Shown: positions 42,808 to 51,333 of the stretch, piece by piece
Numbering within the stretch: the stretch's first letter is position 1
How the letters are laid out: the number at the start of each line of letters is the position of its first letter
Assembly: GCA_036504595.1 (NCBI GenBank)
Contig: DASXUX010000012.1
Span: 82,774 to 146,773, forward strand
Reading direction: 5' to 3'
Length of the DNA stretch: 64,000 nucleotides
Source of the DNA: DASXUX01 sp036504595
Lineage (GTDB): Bacteria > Planctomycetota > SZUA-567 > H5-PLA8
Notes under the pieces: generated by a model
Database searches by the model: none
The model's input: the letters and a program-made list of their open reading frames with translations, nothing else
Told to the model about the DNA's origin: nothing
Made by a program: the position numbers and the translations under genes

Positions 42808-43656
42808 ATGCGAACACGACGACTCGTTCTTGTGCCGCTGGTGTTGTGCGGCTTGCTGGCCAGAGCGGAAGACAACATCGAAGCGAATGAGATTGCGGCG
42901 GGTGCTTGCACGAAAGCGTTTGCGGAGGCCGAAGAGATTTACCACCGCACCGACTACAATGCCGACGGCGTCCTGGAGTATGCGCAGTCGCTGCGCGGCG
43001 GCGCCAGAGCGCCGGCAGTGGTTCAGCCCGCGAAATTGCCGCAGCCCAGCGACGAGGAGAAGCAACAGATCGCAAAACTGATCAAGGGCTTGGGCGCCGA
43101 TGAATTCTCCGCTCGCGAGGCCGCCGCGAAAGAACTCGGCAATGTTGGGCCGAAGGCTTACGGGCAACTGCAAGCTGCGCAGAGTTCCGAAAAAGACGTG
43201 GAGATCGTCTCCCGCTGCCGCAAGCTGGCTGAACAGATCGCCCAGGCTCAGGCCCCGGCGCTTTCGCCGGCGATGCGCTACGGGCTGTACTCCAGCAGCA
43301 CGGATGGCGACCTGATGCTGATCGAAAAGAGTTTTGCGGAAGCCGAATGCCCGCCGGGCGCCGATCCGGCGACGGTGCCGGCGCACAAGGGCTATTTGTT
43401 TCGAATTCTAACGGCGCAAGGCCCATCGGCTCTGGGCGGAGCCCGGAATTACATTTCGAACGGGCGAATGACATTGGGCTACGCGCTGCTTTCCTTCCCC
43501 AAAGAGTACGGGAAGACTGGCAAGAAATGCTTCCTGATCAACAACAATGGTACAATTTACATGCGGGATTTCGGCTCAAAAGAAAAGACTGAGGCGTTCG
43601 TGAAAGGCTGCACGTTGTTTGATCCCAAGCCCGATGAGTGGGTGCCAACGGAGTAA
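42808..43656 (+). CDS. Exported DUF2950-like protein with HEAT-type insert
   Basis: 282 aa. Signal peptide MRTRRLVLVPLVLCGLLARA, then the start of a pilin-like/DUF2950-type domain (ACTKAFAEAEEIYHRTDYN, DGVLEYAQSL). Residues about 75-145 form a HEAT-like helical insert (LGADEFSAREAAAKELGNVG), a style typical of planctomycete proteins. The domain then resumes with KGYLFRILTAQG, ISNGRMTLGYALLSFPKEYG, GKKCFLINNNGTIYMRDFGS. DUF2950 relatives are exported proteins of unknown role. The assignment rests on the shape of the C-terminal motifs. Confidence 0.65.
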   Translation: MRTRRLVLVPLVLCGLLARAEDNIEANEIAAGACTKAFAEAEEIYHRTDYNADGVLEYAQSLRGGARAPAVVQPAKLPQPSDEEKQQIAKLIKGLGADEFSAREAAAKELGNVGPKAYGQLQAAQSSEKDVEIVSRCRKLAEQIAQAQAPALSPAMRYGLYSSSTDGDLMLIEKSFAEAECPPGADPATVPAHKGYLFRILTAQGPSALGGARNYISNGRMTLGYALLSFPKEYGKTGKKCFLINNNGTIYMRDFGSKEKTEAFVKGCTLFDPKPDEWVPTE

Positions 43657-43733
43657 AAGGCTCACCGCAGATGACGCGGAGGACGCAGAGGAACGAACGA
43701 CGGAGCACGGACAACGGACCACGGACAAATCCC

Positions 43734-44216
43734 ATGACACGCATCTATCTGGCCGGACCGCTGTTCACGCTGCAGGAACGTCGAATCAATCGCGAACTGG
43801 CCGCACTCCTGCCAAAGGCGCTGCCGGGGGCGGAGGTGCTGCTGCCGCAGGACTTCAAGCACGACGACAAGTACAACGACTCGCGTGCGTTCGGGCTGAT
43901 CTTCAAAGATTGCATCGAAGGCATCAACAATAGCGCGTGCGTGGTGGCGTGGCTCGACGGCCCGGACAGCGACAGTGGCACGTCCTTCGAAGTGGGCTAT
44001 GCCTACGCCAAAGGGATCCCTGTTGTTGGCGTGCGGACGGATTTTCGGCTAAACCAGGAGCGCGGCGTAAACGTAATGCTTTCCAGGGCCTGTGCCGCAT
44101 TTGTATATCGCCCGGCATTCGCGGAGGATGTCGAGGGCTTGGCGAAGGCGATTGCGACGGCGGTAAAGAAGGTGCTGCGGCAGAGAAAAGGCGTGCTCGT
44201 GGAAAAAGGCGAATGA
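43734..44216 (+). CDS. Nucleoside 2-deoxyribosyltransferase-like protein 1
   Basis: 160 aa from ATG 43734. RIYLAGPLFTLQERRINREL at the N-terminus, LIFKDCIEGINNSACVVAWL, and SGTSFEVGYAYAKGIPVVGV with the catalytic glutamate are the NDT family pattern. Such enzymes exchange or cleave bases on 2'-deoxynucleosides and salvage or detoxify nucleotides. The short gene upstream carries no function link. A second, more divergent member follows 131 bp later. The start region overlaps a GACGCGGAGGACGCAGAGG nonamer relic. Confidence 0.85.
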   Translation: MTRIYLAGPLFTLQERRINRELAALLPKALPGAEVLLPQDFKHDDKYNDSRAFGLIFKDCIEGINNSACVVAWLDGPDSDSGTSFEVGYAYAKGIPVVGVRTDFRLNQERGVNVMLSRACAAFVYRPAFAEDVEGLAKAIATAVKKVLRQRKGVLVEKGE

Positions 44217-44297
44217 TGAATGATGAATGCGGAATGATGAGTGCGGCTGAGACAAGCCATATTCAGCTTTCATCATTCCGCATTCATCATTTCACTC
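44209..44297. repeat. Heptamer inverted repeat (GAATGAT / ATCATTC)
   Basis: Five units GAATGAT, GAATGAT, GAATGCG, GAATGAT and GAGTGCG, then the complementary CATCATTCCGCATTCATCAT. It includes the stop codon of the upstream gene. Confidence 0.88.
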
Positions 44298-44347
44298 GAA
44301 GTGACCAGCGGCGCTGTGAAAAAGTTTAGTGGATTAGGGAGAGCGAG

Positions 44348-44749
44348 ATGAATCCGCAGCGAATTTATCTGTGCGGCCCGATCATGGACTGCAAGACCGG
44401 CGAGATGAAGGACTGGCGCACGCGCGCCAAGGAACGTCTGGCGGGCCGCTTTATTCTGCTCGATCCCATGCGGCGCAGTTTCCGCGATGCGGAGATCGAC
44501 AGCGCCAACGAAATCGTGGAGTTCGACCTGCAAGACATTCGCGAGGCCGACCTGCTGCTGGTTAATTATTCAAAAGCCAGCGTGGGCACGGCGATGGAAG
44601 TCTTCTACGCCAGCCACGACCTGGGCAAGTTCGTCGTCGCGTTCGCCCCGTTTCCATTCCAACAGTGTTCGCCGTGGATGATCCGCTTCTGCACCCGCAT
44701 TACGCAGGACTTGGATTCGGCGCTGACGTACATCGAAAGGCATTTTTAG
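44348..44749 (+). CDS. Nucleoside 2-deoxyribosyltransferase-like protein 2
   Basis: 133 aa. RIYLCGPIMDCKTGEMKDWR, DPMRRSFRDAEIDSANEIVE, DIREADLLLVNYSKASVGTA and MEVFYASHDLGKFVVAFAPF follow the NDT fold, with Glu in TAMEVFYA as the probable nucleophile. It is shorter than protein 1 and only distantly similar, so the two likely have different substrates. GGGAGAGCGAG precedes the ATG. Confidence 0.8.
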   Translation: MNPQRIYLCGPIMDCKTGEMKDWRTRAKERLAGRFILLDPMRRSFRDAEIDSANEIVEFDLQDIREADLLLVNYSKASVGTAMEVFYASHDLGKFVVAFAPFPFQQCSPWMIRFCTRITQDLDSALTYIERHF

Positions 44750-44755
44750 TGGGGA

Positions 44756-44865
44756 CTTGGTGAGTGGTGAGTGGTGCAGTTGTGAGTGGTCGCCGATGAC
44801 CAAGACGAATGACCAATGACTAACGCGCACTCAGCATTCGATACTCCGCACTCAGCACTTTTCCT
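44756..44865. repeat. Mixed heptamer arrays overlapping the start of the exporter gene
   Basis: GGTGAGT / GGTGCAG units, then AATGACC / AATGACT units, then GCACTCAGCATTC...GCACTCAGCAC. The last part is read as the first codons of the 44816 gene. Confidence 0.75.
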
Positions 44866-46576
44866 GCTGCTGCGCTGGCGGTTGCGGTCGGCGGCGAATC
44901 ACGTTCGGTGTCTGCGAAAAGAGTCGCGGCTGAAGGTGACGGTTGTGACCGTGCTGGGAATATTCTTCTGGGTAGGACTGTTCCTGCTGTTCAAAGAGGG
45001 TTTTCAGTTCATCGATGACACGGTCGGCGACTTCGCGCGCACGCCGCTGATCCAGACCATCCTCAGCCTGTTTTTTCTCGCGTTGACGTTCATGCTCGTT
45101 TTTTCCAATGCGGTCATCTCGTTTTCGAGCTTATTCAAATCTCCGGAGACGGTGTTCTTATTTTCGCTGCCGCTGCGCTCGGACACGATCTTCTTGTACA
45201 AGCTGTTTGAGTCCCTCGTCTTCTCATCCTGGGCCGTGTTTGCAGTCGGCGTGCCGCTGGTGATGTCGTACGCGATGCACTATCGGCTCGACTGGTACTT
45301 CTATCCGCTTGTATTGGTGTTCATGGTCCCGTTTGTCCTGCTGCCGGCCGCGATCGGTTCGCTGCTGGGATTGCTGTTGACGGCCATCGTGCCGCGGCGC
45401 CGGGGAGCCGTCCTGGGCGTGCTTGTGATCGTGTTGCTGATCCTGGCCGGCTACCTGGCTGTGGCGATCCTGAATGTCCACCACCACCGCTCGCCGGACG
45501 TTAAGGTCAATGTTACGGCGGTGCTCGAACAACTGCGCTTCACGCAGCAGCCGATGATGCCCAGCTACTGGATCACGCACGGAATTCTTTCCGTGGGCGG
45601 CGGGCTGTTCTCGACATCGTATGGGCACGCCAACTGGGTTCACGCGGCCACGTTTTTTGGCGCCCTTACTTCGACCGCCGGATTCCTCCTGGCGCTGGGC
45701 TGGTTCATCGCGGGCGGAATGTACCGGCGCACTTTCTCGCTGGCGGCCAGCAGCAACGACGTGCGGAAGGTTTCCGGGCCGTCACGCCTTGAAAATTTCT
45801 GCGCGCCGCTGACCCGCCGCTATCCGGAAATCATGATCCTGGTGCTTAAAGACATCAAAACGTTCATGCGCGATCCGGCTCAATGGTCGCAGGTGCTGAT
45901 CTTCTTCGGCATCCTGACGCTCTACATCGGGAACTTGCGCAACTTCTCATATCCGCTGGAGCAGCCCTTCTATCAGAATCTGATTTCATTTCTGAATCTC
46001 GGTGCCACGTCGATGACGCTGGCGACAATGACCAGCCGTTTTGTCTTCCCGCTGATCTCGCTGGAGGGCCAGCGCTTCTGGATTCTAGGGCTGGCTCCGA
46101 TGCAGCGGCGCGACATCGTGATGTCCAAGTTTTACTTTTCGCTGGTGGGTTCACTGCTGCTGACGATTTCGCTGGTGTTGCTGTCGGGGTATATCCTGCG
46201 CGCGCCGGATTTCGTGCAATGGGTGCAGCTTGGAACAGCCGGGCTCCTTTCGGTGGGGCTCAGCGGGTTAAGCGTCGGGATGGGCGCGCTGTTCCCGATT
46301 TTTGGCGAGCGCAACCCGTCGAAGATCGTCTCCGGTTTCGGCGGCACCTTGACGCTGATCCTCGCGATCTGTCTGGTGGTGTTCACGATTCTGGGCGAAG
46401 GTTTGTTGTGCCACCGCTACATCGTTCTGCAGATGACCAGCGTGGAAGAGACCGCGGAGATTCAGTACCGCACGGTTTTTGCCGGGATCATGGGGGCCGT
46501 CGCAGTGCTGAACGTCCTGGCGGCGTACCTCCCGATGAAGGCGGGGATTCGAGCGCTGGAAAAGGCGGAATTTTGA
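44816..46576 (+). CDS. Polytopic membrane protein, putative ABC-2-type exporter subunit
   Basis: 586 aa with about twelve helices in two blocks (for example VTVVTVLGIFFWVGLFLLF, IQTILSLFFLALTFMLVF, VLGVLVIVLLILAGYLAVAI, LLTISLVLLSGYIL). The motif ETVFLFSLPLRSDTIFLYKL and the later FPLISLEGQRFWILGLAPM are typical of putative ABC exporter permeases with a cytosolic loop after helix 3. No ATPase is nearby. The first 15 residues are encoded by repeat DNA, so the natural start may lie further in (FLLLRWRLRSAANH). Confidence 0.7.
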   Translation: MTNAHSAFDTPHSALFLLLRWRLRSAANHVRCLRKESRLKVTVVTVLGIFFWVGLFLLFKEGFQFIDDTVGDFARTPLIQTILSLFFLALTFMLVFSNAVISFSSLFKSPETVFLFSLPLRSDTIFLYKLFESLVFSSWAVFAVGVPLVMSYAMHYRLDWYFYPLVLVFMVPFVLLPAAIGSLLGLLLTAIVPRRRGAVLGVLVIVLLILAGYLAVAILNVHHHRSPDVKVNVTAVLEQLRFTQQPMMPSYWITHGILSVGGGLFSTSYGHANWVHAATFFGALTSTAGFLLALGWFIAGGMYRRTFSLAASSNDVRKVSGPSRLENFCAPLTRRYPEIMILVLKDIKTFMRDPAQWSQVLIFFGILTLYIGNLRNFSYPLEQPFYQNLISFLNLGATSMTLATMTSRFVFPLISLEGQRFWILGLAPMQRRDIVMSKFYFSLVGSLLLTISLVLLSGYILRAPDFVQWVQLGTAGLLSVGLSGLSVGMGALFPIFGERNPSKIVSGFGGTLTLILAICLVVFTILGEGLLCHRYIVLQMTSVEETAEIQYRTVFAGIMGAVAVLNVLAAYLPMKAGIRALEKAEF

Positions 46577-46577
46577 A

Positions 46578-46643
46578 CGGCCAGTAGGCAGCGGCAGTAA
46601 GCCGTAGGCAGCACGGAGAGGCGGGGAGACGGCGACCGGCAGC
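46578..46643. repeat. Short GGCAGTAGG-type inverted repeat
   Basis: CCAGTAGGCAGCGGCAGTAAG on one side (period 7) and CAGCCTACGGCTTG on the other, between convergent genes. Confidence 0.55.
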
Positions 46644-47132
46644 CTACGGCTTGTCGCCGAGTGACTTCAGTACGGCAACAATAATCTTCTCGTCCACATA
46701 CAGGCCAGCCGCTCGCAGGTTCTCAAGCGCCTGCCGCAAGGACGGCACCAGACCGCGCCGGGCGGCCAAGAGTAGCACGCCCAGAGTGCCTCTGACCGGC
46801 ACATTCAGCGACCGCGCGCACATCCGTCCCTGCGCGTCGTCCAGAACGGCGACGCACCCCCCTTGTTCGCGGGCTACGGCAATGACCGCGGTCTCGCCGG
46901 CTCCCAGGCCCCATTCGAGCAGCTCCGACGGGAACGCCGGCGTCGGCACGCGCGTCCCCCAGCCGGATTCCAGCGCGGCACGTGCTGGGTCATCCTTCGG
47001 CCCGGCGAGCACCTCGGCCGCGACGGGTTCCGGGACCACCACCGACGCGGGCAGACCACGAAGCAGATCCAGCCGTCCGAGCTTGGCGAGAACAATGAGG
47101 GGTGAAGCGTTGACGACCCAGATCTCATCCAC
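46644..47132 (-). CDS. DUF3368 PIN-domain toxin
   Basis: 162 aa starting with GTG at 47132, which overlaps the UPF0175 stop (GTGGATGA). IWVVNASPLIVLAKLG carries the first acidic patch (Asn in place of the usual Asp is normal for DUF3368). GAGETAVIAVAREQGG and AVLDDAQGRMCARSL supply the other acidic residues, followed by RGTLGVLLLAARRGLV. DUF3368 proteins are PIN nuclease toxins paired with UPF0175 antitoxins, as found here. Confidence 0.88.
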   Translation of the reverse strand: MDEIWVVNASPLIVLAKLGRLDLLRGLPASVVVPEPVAAEVLAGPKDDPARAALESGWGTRVPTPAFPSELLEWGLGAGETAVIAVAREQGGCVAVLDDAQGRMCARSLNVPVRGTLGVLLLAARRGLVPSLRQALENLRAAGLYVDEKIIVAVLKSLGDKP

Positions 47133-47376
47133 GCGCCGCTTCCTCCAGCGCTTCCTCCGCGCTGCACTGGAACGGCGAGACACCGAAGCGCGCCAGTGCG
47201 CCAATGAACTCGGCGCGGCTCAAGCCGGCGATCTCAGCAGCGCGCGCCTGGGACAGCGTCTTCATCTCGTACCACTTGACCGCCGCTGTCAGCCGCAGTT
47301 CCCGTGCAAAGCCCGCAGGATCCTGGCGCACCGTGGCCAGCGTCCGTTCGGGAAAATCCATCGTCACGCGCACCAT
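47125..47376 (-). CDS. UPF0175 antitoxin
   Basis: 83 aa from ATG 47376 (GGAGGACGAATCTG upstream). RELRLTAAVKWYEMKTLSQA, RAAEIAGLSRAEFIGALARF and GVSPFQ are the UPF0175 family pattern, containing a helix-turn-helix-like segment. It is translated just before its DUF3368 toxin partner with an 8-bp overlap, and by analogy represses the operon and neutralises the toxin. Confidence 0.9.
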   Translation of the reverse strand: MVRVTMDFPERTLATVRQDPAGFARELRLTAAVKWYEMKTLSQARAAEIAGLSRAEFIGALARFGVSPFQCSAEEALEEAARG

Positions 47377-47514
47377 CAGATTCGTCCTCCCAACTGGCCA
47401 TACTATACCTCGCCGGGAGCGCTTTGTCAGAAGCGTTCCGTATGCTCGTCGAGGTGCGCGGGACCACGGGCGTTGGAACGAGCGGAGCTCTGATTTCGAA
47501 TTTTGGGATTGACG

Positions 47515-47537
47515 AAAACCGCCGCATCGCGCGGCGG
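47515..47537 (-). terminator. Terminator of the sigma-factor gene
   Basis: CCGCCGC / GCGGCGG stem with loop ATCGC; on the minus strand it is followed by TTTT. It lies 40 bp past the sigma-factor stop. Confidence 0.75.
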
Positions 47538-47576
47538 CCAATTACCATTTACCAAGTACCGCTCATCAAGCACCAA

Positions 47577-48434
47577 CTATAAATATTCTTTGATCGACTT
47601 CCGCAGCCGTTCCAGCGCGGAGTAGATGCGCGCGCGGACGGTGCTGATGGGGACGCCGACGATCTCGGAGATTTCGCGGTATTTGAGGCCTTGGAAGCGG
47701 TTGAGGATAAGGATGTCGCGTTCGAGTTCGGGGAGGGAATGCAGCGCCATCTCCAGCTTCTGCGTCATCTCGCGGCTGACCATTCCCTCAAGCGGGTTGT
47801 TGTGATCGGATTCGAGGAAATCGCCGATGCGCGCGGCATGATCTGAATTGCTGTGATCGCAGTGATCGACGTTCTCCTCGATGGAGACGGTTGGGTGCCG
47901 CGAACGCCAGCGCAATTCGTTTTTACAGAGATTGCGGACGATCGTGTAGAACCACGTCGTGAAGCTGCGCGGATACTGGTAGCTGCGCGCGTCCTTGAAG
48001 ATGCGCATGAAGGCTTCTTGGCCCAGCGCTTCCGTGCGGCTCTGGTCGCCGATCAGCCGATGAATAAAGGACAGCGCCTGGCCTTCGTAACGCGAGAAGA
48101 GGATTTCGAACGCGCCTTCGTCGCCTTCCTGACACAGCTTCATCAAGTCCTCGTCCGCCATGGACTCGACGTCCTGAACGTCCTCGACCGTTGGAATGCT
48201 TTCGGGCGGCTTGGAGGGCGGTTTCGGAATTATTCCGGAGCCTTTTTTGCCGGGCGGTGTAGATGAAGAAAGAGGGTTTCCGCGCGTCCGATTCTCGGAC
48301 TCGCCACGATTCCCTTTGCGCGGGGAGTCGTCCGAGGCGGCCGAATTCCGGCGAACTGGCATTGCGCCGTTACTGGCGCGAGCCGGTTTTGTTTTTGCGG
48401 CGGACTGGACAGGCACTGTGTGCAACGCCCCCAC
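47577..48434 (-). CDS. ECF-type RNA polymerase sigma factor
   Basis: 285 aa if the GTG at 48434 is used; a later ATG (48362) is possible, because the first 95 residues are a Ser/Pro/Lys-rich low-complexity leader. The core begins at MADEDLMKLCQEGDEGAFEI. Region 2 has LIGDQSRTEALGQEAFMRIF and SFTTWFYTIVRNLCKNELRW. Region 4 has LHSLPELERDILILNRFQGL and YREISEIVGVPISTVRARIY, the DNA-binding helix-turn-helix. No anti-sigma gene is adjacent. Confidence 0.93.
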   Translation of the reverse strand: MGALHTVPVQSAAKTKPARASNGAMPVRRNSAASDDSPRKGNRGESENRTRGNPLSSSTPPGKKGSGIIPKPPSKPPESIPTVEDVQDVESMADEDLMKLCQEGDEGAFEILFSRYEGQALSFIHRLIGDQSRTEALGQEAFMRIFKDARSYQYPRSFTTWFYTIVRNLCKNELRWRSRHPTVSIEENVDHCDHSNSDHAARIGDFLESDHNNPLEGMVSREMTQKLEMALHSLPELERDILILNRFQGLKYREISEIVGVPISTVRARIYSALERLRKSIKEYL

Positions 48435-48752
48435 CGTGACGGGTATCGCGGATACCCAGCGAACGTCGGCTAATCATCCAGGTCACGAAAAACTCTAGCG
48501 CGTTTTAATTTAGTTTCCAGCATTTGTTTCACACATTCTTGAAACGTCTGCGTCCCTCAATCCTTCTGACGTTCCAGACATTTGCGAATTCATCCGCTAT
48601 TACTTCTATGGAACTGCTGTCGGATCAGTTTTCCTTGCCGCCGCAACGCTAAATTATGCATTGACAGGGGCGCAGAAATGCCTGAAACTGGCTGGGTTAC
48701 CTGACCGCATTTGCTGAGAGGCCGGTTGTTTGGCCGTTGGGGAGAGGGACTC
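48435..48752. other. Intergenic region between divergent genes, no feature recognised
   Basis: AT-richer than its surroundings (for example AATTTAGTTTCCAGC near 48507) and likely holds promoters for both genes. No repeat family or ORF of interest is seen. Confidence 0.5.
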
Positions 48753-49409
48753 ATGCGCGTGTCCAGAATAATTCCGATCTGCGCCGCTGTGCTCTGTTTG
48801 AGCGTGGCGTGGGCTGCCGAAGAGGCAAACGATGTCCCAAAGACGTCGCGCAACGGAACCAGTGCCGGTGGCCTGGAAAAACAGGCGACCGGACAAAATG
48901 CTGAACATTCAGACGAGCAGCAGAGTCTTGGCCGGCAGGCTGGGCACTACTTCCTGAGCCGCTTCTACGATTTGATTGACATCGTCGATTTTTCCGTCGG
49001 CGCGGGCCCGGGATTGATGGTCAACGTCAGGGCGACCAAACTGGTTCAGGCCATCGGTGGATATTCCGATGCGTACCGCGTTGGTTTCCGCGGTCGCAGC
49101 GCAGGTGTCTGGCGCGAGAAGCGCAAAGAGATCGGCGTGAGCCTTCTCTACTATCAGAAGGTTCAGCGCGAACGGGTAACGGGCTGGGTGGAGAGCTTCC
49201 GCAGCGAAAAAATGGACTTGGACACCAGCACCGTCTACGCAAACAACAATGACCGTTCCTTCCTCGGTGTTGGCGCCACGATCCAGGCCGGCGTGCTGGT
49301 GGACGTGAACGTGCGGCCGATGCAAGCGCTGGATTTCGTCCTCGGCTGGATGACCATTGATATTCTTGACGACGACACCGGCAAGCCGAAACGGAACAAG
49401 GATCTGTGA
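48753..49409 (+). CDS. Exported protein of unknown function, possible envelope protein
   Basis: 218 aa from ATG 48753 (GGGGAGAGGGACTC upstream). Signal peptide MRVSRIIPICAAVLCLSVAWA. After a polar linker the body has HYFLSRFYDLIDIVDFSVGA, GLMVNVRATKLVQAIGGYSD and GVGATIQAGVLVDVNVRPMQ, alternating hydrophobic strands that suggest a beta-rich outer-membrane or periplasmic protein. No named family recalled. Terminator at 49453. Confidence 0.65.
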   Translation: MRVSRIIPICAAVLCLSVAWAAEEANDVPKTSRNGTSAGGLEKQATGQNAEHSDEQQSLGRQAGHYFLSRFYDLIDIVDFSVGAGPGLMVNVRATKLVQAIGGYSDAYRVGFRGRSAGVWREKRKEIGVSLLYYQKVQRERVTGWVESFRSEKMDLDTSTVYANNNDRSFLGVGATIQAGVLVDVNVRPMQALDFVLGWMTIDILDDDTGKPKRNKDL

Positions 49410-49410
49410 T

Positions 49411-49448
49411 TGGTACTTGGTGAGTGGTACTTGGTGATTGGTGAGTGG
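49411..49448 (+). repeat. Heptamer tandem repeat (GGTGAGT / GGTACTT)
   Basis: Units GGTACTT, GGTGAGT, GGTACTT, GGTGATT and GGTGAGT in strict period 7, directly after the upstream gene. Confidence 0.88.
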
Positions 49449-49452
49449 TAAT

Positions 49453-49477
49453 CCGCCGCAGAGATGCGGCGGTTTTT
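49453..49477 (+). terminator. Rho-independent terminator
   Basis: CCGCCGC / GCGGCGG stem, loop AGAGAT and five T residues. Confidence 0.88.
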
Positions 49478-49489
49478 GTTGGGCGGCTT

Positions 49490-49611
49490 GTGTGGCACGG
49501 GCAGGCCGCCGGAGCGTCTTTTTGCTCCGGCGGATTGCCCGTGAATCCGGATGCCGGTGCATGGGCAATCCACGCCGCAAAAAGAAGCGGCGTGGCCTGC
49601 CCGTGCCACAC
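49490..49611. repeat. MITE-like inverted repeat (GTGTGGCAC...GTGCCACAC family)
   Basis: 122 bp with left end GTGTGGCACGGGCAGGCCGC and right end GGCCTGCCCGTGCCACAC, plus inner stems (GGATTGCCC / GGGCAATCC, CGCCGC / GCGGCG). No ORF. Confidence 0.85.
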
Positions 49612-49619
49612 AAAACTGG

Positions 49620-50927
49620 CTACTCGATGTCCTCGTCTTCTTCGTCGTCGTCGGGCGCGGCGGAACCGCGGTTGACGATGCGGAATTTTCGAGGCGTAAC
49701 TTTTTCGCGGCTATGGAAGACGCGCGTGAAGTAGCTCTGGTCGTTGTAGCCGACGCGGTAGGCGATCTCCGTGCAGCTTAGATTCGTTTCCAGCAGCAGG
49801 CGCTTGGACTGTTCCAGCCGTACGCGCGTGACCGTCTCGATCATCGTCGTGCCCAGCTTCTCCTGGAAAAGGTGCGCGATGCGTGAGGGCGACAGATTGG
49901 CCTGGCGCGCCAGTTCTTCAACCGTCAATTCCATGTTGTAGTTGAGCTCGATATAGCGCAGCACGGCTGTGACCGGCGTTTCGACTTTCTCGTCGCGCTG
50001 CGCGCAGACGGTGTCGAGGAAATGATTCAGCGCTTTTGAAATCGTGACGCAAAGGTCCACGTCGTTGTCGGAGTTCAGAATCTCGCGGAAGTAAACCATG
50101 TTCCGCTCAAGGATCTTTTCGACGTCCACCCCGGCTTCCGCGGCAGCTCGCGAGAGCACCGCGAGCAGTTCGACGAGGCGCGTTTTCAGCAGGTACGAGC
50201 CCATTGGATCGCGGAAGAGCACCACGCCAAGAATTTCGTTGAGCACGCCTTTGGCGCCGAGCCGGTCGCCAAGCTTGACCTTCTCGATCAGTTCTTTTTC
50301 ACGCTGATACGGGTACGCAGCCGCAGTGAAGCCCGTGCGTTTGACGGCCTGGATCGATTCGGCGATCTGCGACTGCTGCTGAGCCCGTTCGCGCCGCTCG
50401 CTCAATCCGCGCGGATCCAGCTTGAGCATTTCCTTCGCGAGTTCGAAAAGCGCTTCGGCCGCGCGTTGCAGCGTCGGCCCCGGAACGTTCCGATGGCCTT
50501 TTACGGCCGCGTTGAGCTGGCCGTTGATACCGAAGCGGCGCACGCGCTCTCGCACTTCGGCGACCATTTCGTCGCTCGGTTTTTCAGGCCAGGTTTTTCC
50601 ACTGAGCAGCGCGCCGAGGCGCTGAGCACCGTTCGCCAGCGGCGTGCAGGTGACAAGCAGGCCGGCGTGACAAACGAAGCTGTAGGAGTCGCCAACATCA
50701 AAGGCCACGTTGATCGCCCGGCGGTGTTCCGCATAACAGCTTGAGCATGCGTTCTCGTTGCTGCACAGCAGCGTGCATAGCGGATGGCGCTCGCGCCGTT
50801 CACCAGGCGATGAACTCGGCATACCATCCAGATCGACAAGCTCGACGGGAAGATCGAAGCGCCGCTGAAACGTTTCAGTCAGCCGGTGAACCTTCTCTGG
50901 ATTGAGTAGAGCAGGATCAGCGGGCAT
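49620..50927 (-). CDS. PocR-domain AraC-family transcriptional regulator
   Basis: 435 aa from ATG 50927. Residues about 5-180 form a PocR sensory domain with a cysteine cluster (HPLCTLLCSNENACSSCYAE, SFVCHAGLLVTCTPL) that in relatives binds small hydrocarbon derivatives or metal. The middle is helical. The C-terminal AraC domain has two helix-turn-helix motifs (LTVEELARQANLSPSRIAHL and SCTEIAYRVGYNDQSYFTRV). An acidic tail follows. It is transcribed away from the corrinoid protein and activator genes, the usual place for a regulator of methyltransferase or diol-type pathways, so it probably controls them. Confidence 0.9.
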   Translation of the reverse strand: MPADPALLNPEKVHRLTETFQRRFDLPVELVDLDGMPSSSPGERRERHPLCTLLCSNENACSSCYAEHRRAINVAFDVGDSYSFVCHAGLLVTCTPLANGAQRLGALLSGKTWPEKPSDEMVAEVRERVRRFGINGQLNAAVKGHRNVPGPTLQRAAEALFELAKEMLKLDPRGLSERRERAQQQSQIAESIQAVKRTGFTAAAYPYQREKELIEKVKLGDRLGAKGVLNEILGVVLFRDPMGSYLLKTRLVELLAVLSRAAAEAGVDVEKILERNMVYFREILNSDNDVDLCVTISKALNHFLDTVCAQRDEKVETPVTAVLRYIELNYNMELTVEELARQANLSPSRIAHLFQEKLGTTMIETVTRVRLEQSKRLLLETNLSCTEIAYRVGYNDQSYFTRVFHSREKVTPRKFRIVNRGSAAPDDDEEDEDIE

Positions 50928-51333
50928 AGGGTTTCCCAAGCGCCTTCAGCAGAATTTTTACTGAACTTAGCACGAGCTTGCTAGTAACACAAGCAGGATT
51001 TGGCTAAACTTCGATGGAAACGGGAGAAATATGCCGAGACGCGGGATGCCTTTCACATTGTCGCGACACGTCGTCGCCAACGGTTTGGCAGTTGGCCAGT
51101 TAGCGCAAGCGCGTAGGGTCCTCGCAATTGCACGCAGGAGGCCGCGCCAAAGGGATGGCGCGATCATACGCGTGCCGCCTTTTGTGGAAACGGAAGTTGT
51201 CGTGCAAGCCGCTGGCGTGTATGACGTAGCAACACAGCTAGGCGGGTAGAAAAAGTCTGGGTGCGGTGGCGCGAGTGCCCTTTTCGCGGGCACGACGCTA
51301 AAAAGCGAACGGAACCGAAAGGGGGGTTCTCTC
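50928..51333. other. Divergent promoter region of the corrinoid module
   Basis: 406 bp without a convincing gene; a 72-codon frame at 51031-51249 has no family resemblance. It includes partly palindromic GGTTTGGCAGTTGGCCAG near 51081 and GGTAGAAAAAGTCTGGG near 51246. No B12 riboswitch core is recognised. GGGGGG before 51334 is the ribosome-binding site. Confidence 0.5.

Noticed and set aside
51031..51249. 72-codon open frame before the corrinoid gene
   Set aside because: No ribosome-binding site, no recognisable motif and arginine-rich composition as expected for GC-rich noncoding DNA.
50928..51333. Cobalamin riboswitch upstream of the corrinoid protein gene or nrdJ
   Set aside because: No B12-box-like core or multi-stem architecture could be recognised in either leader; a covariance-model search would settle it.
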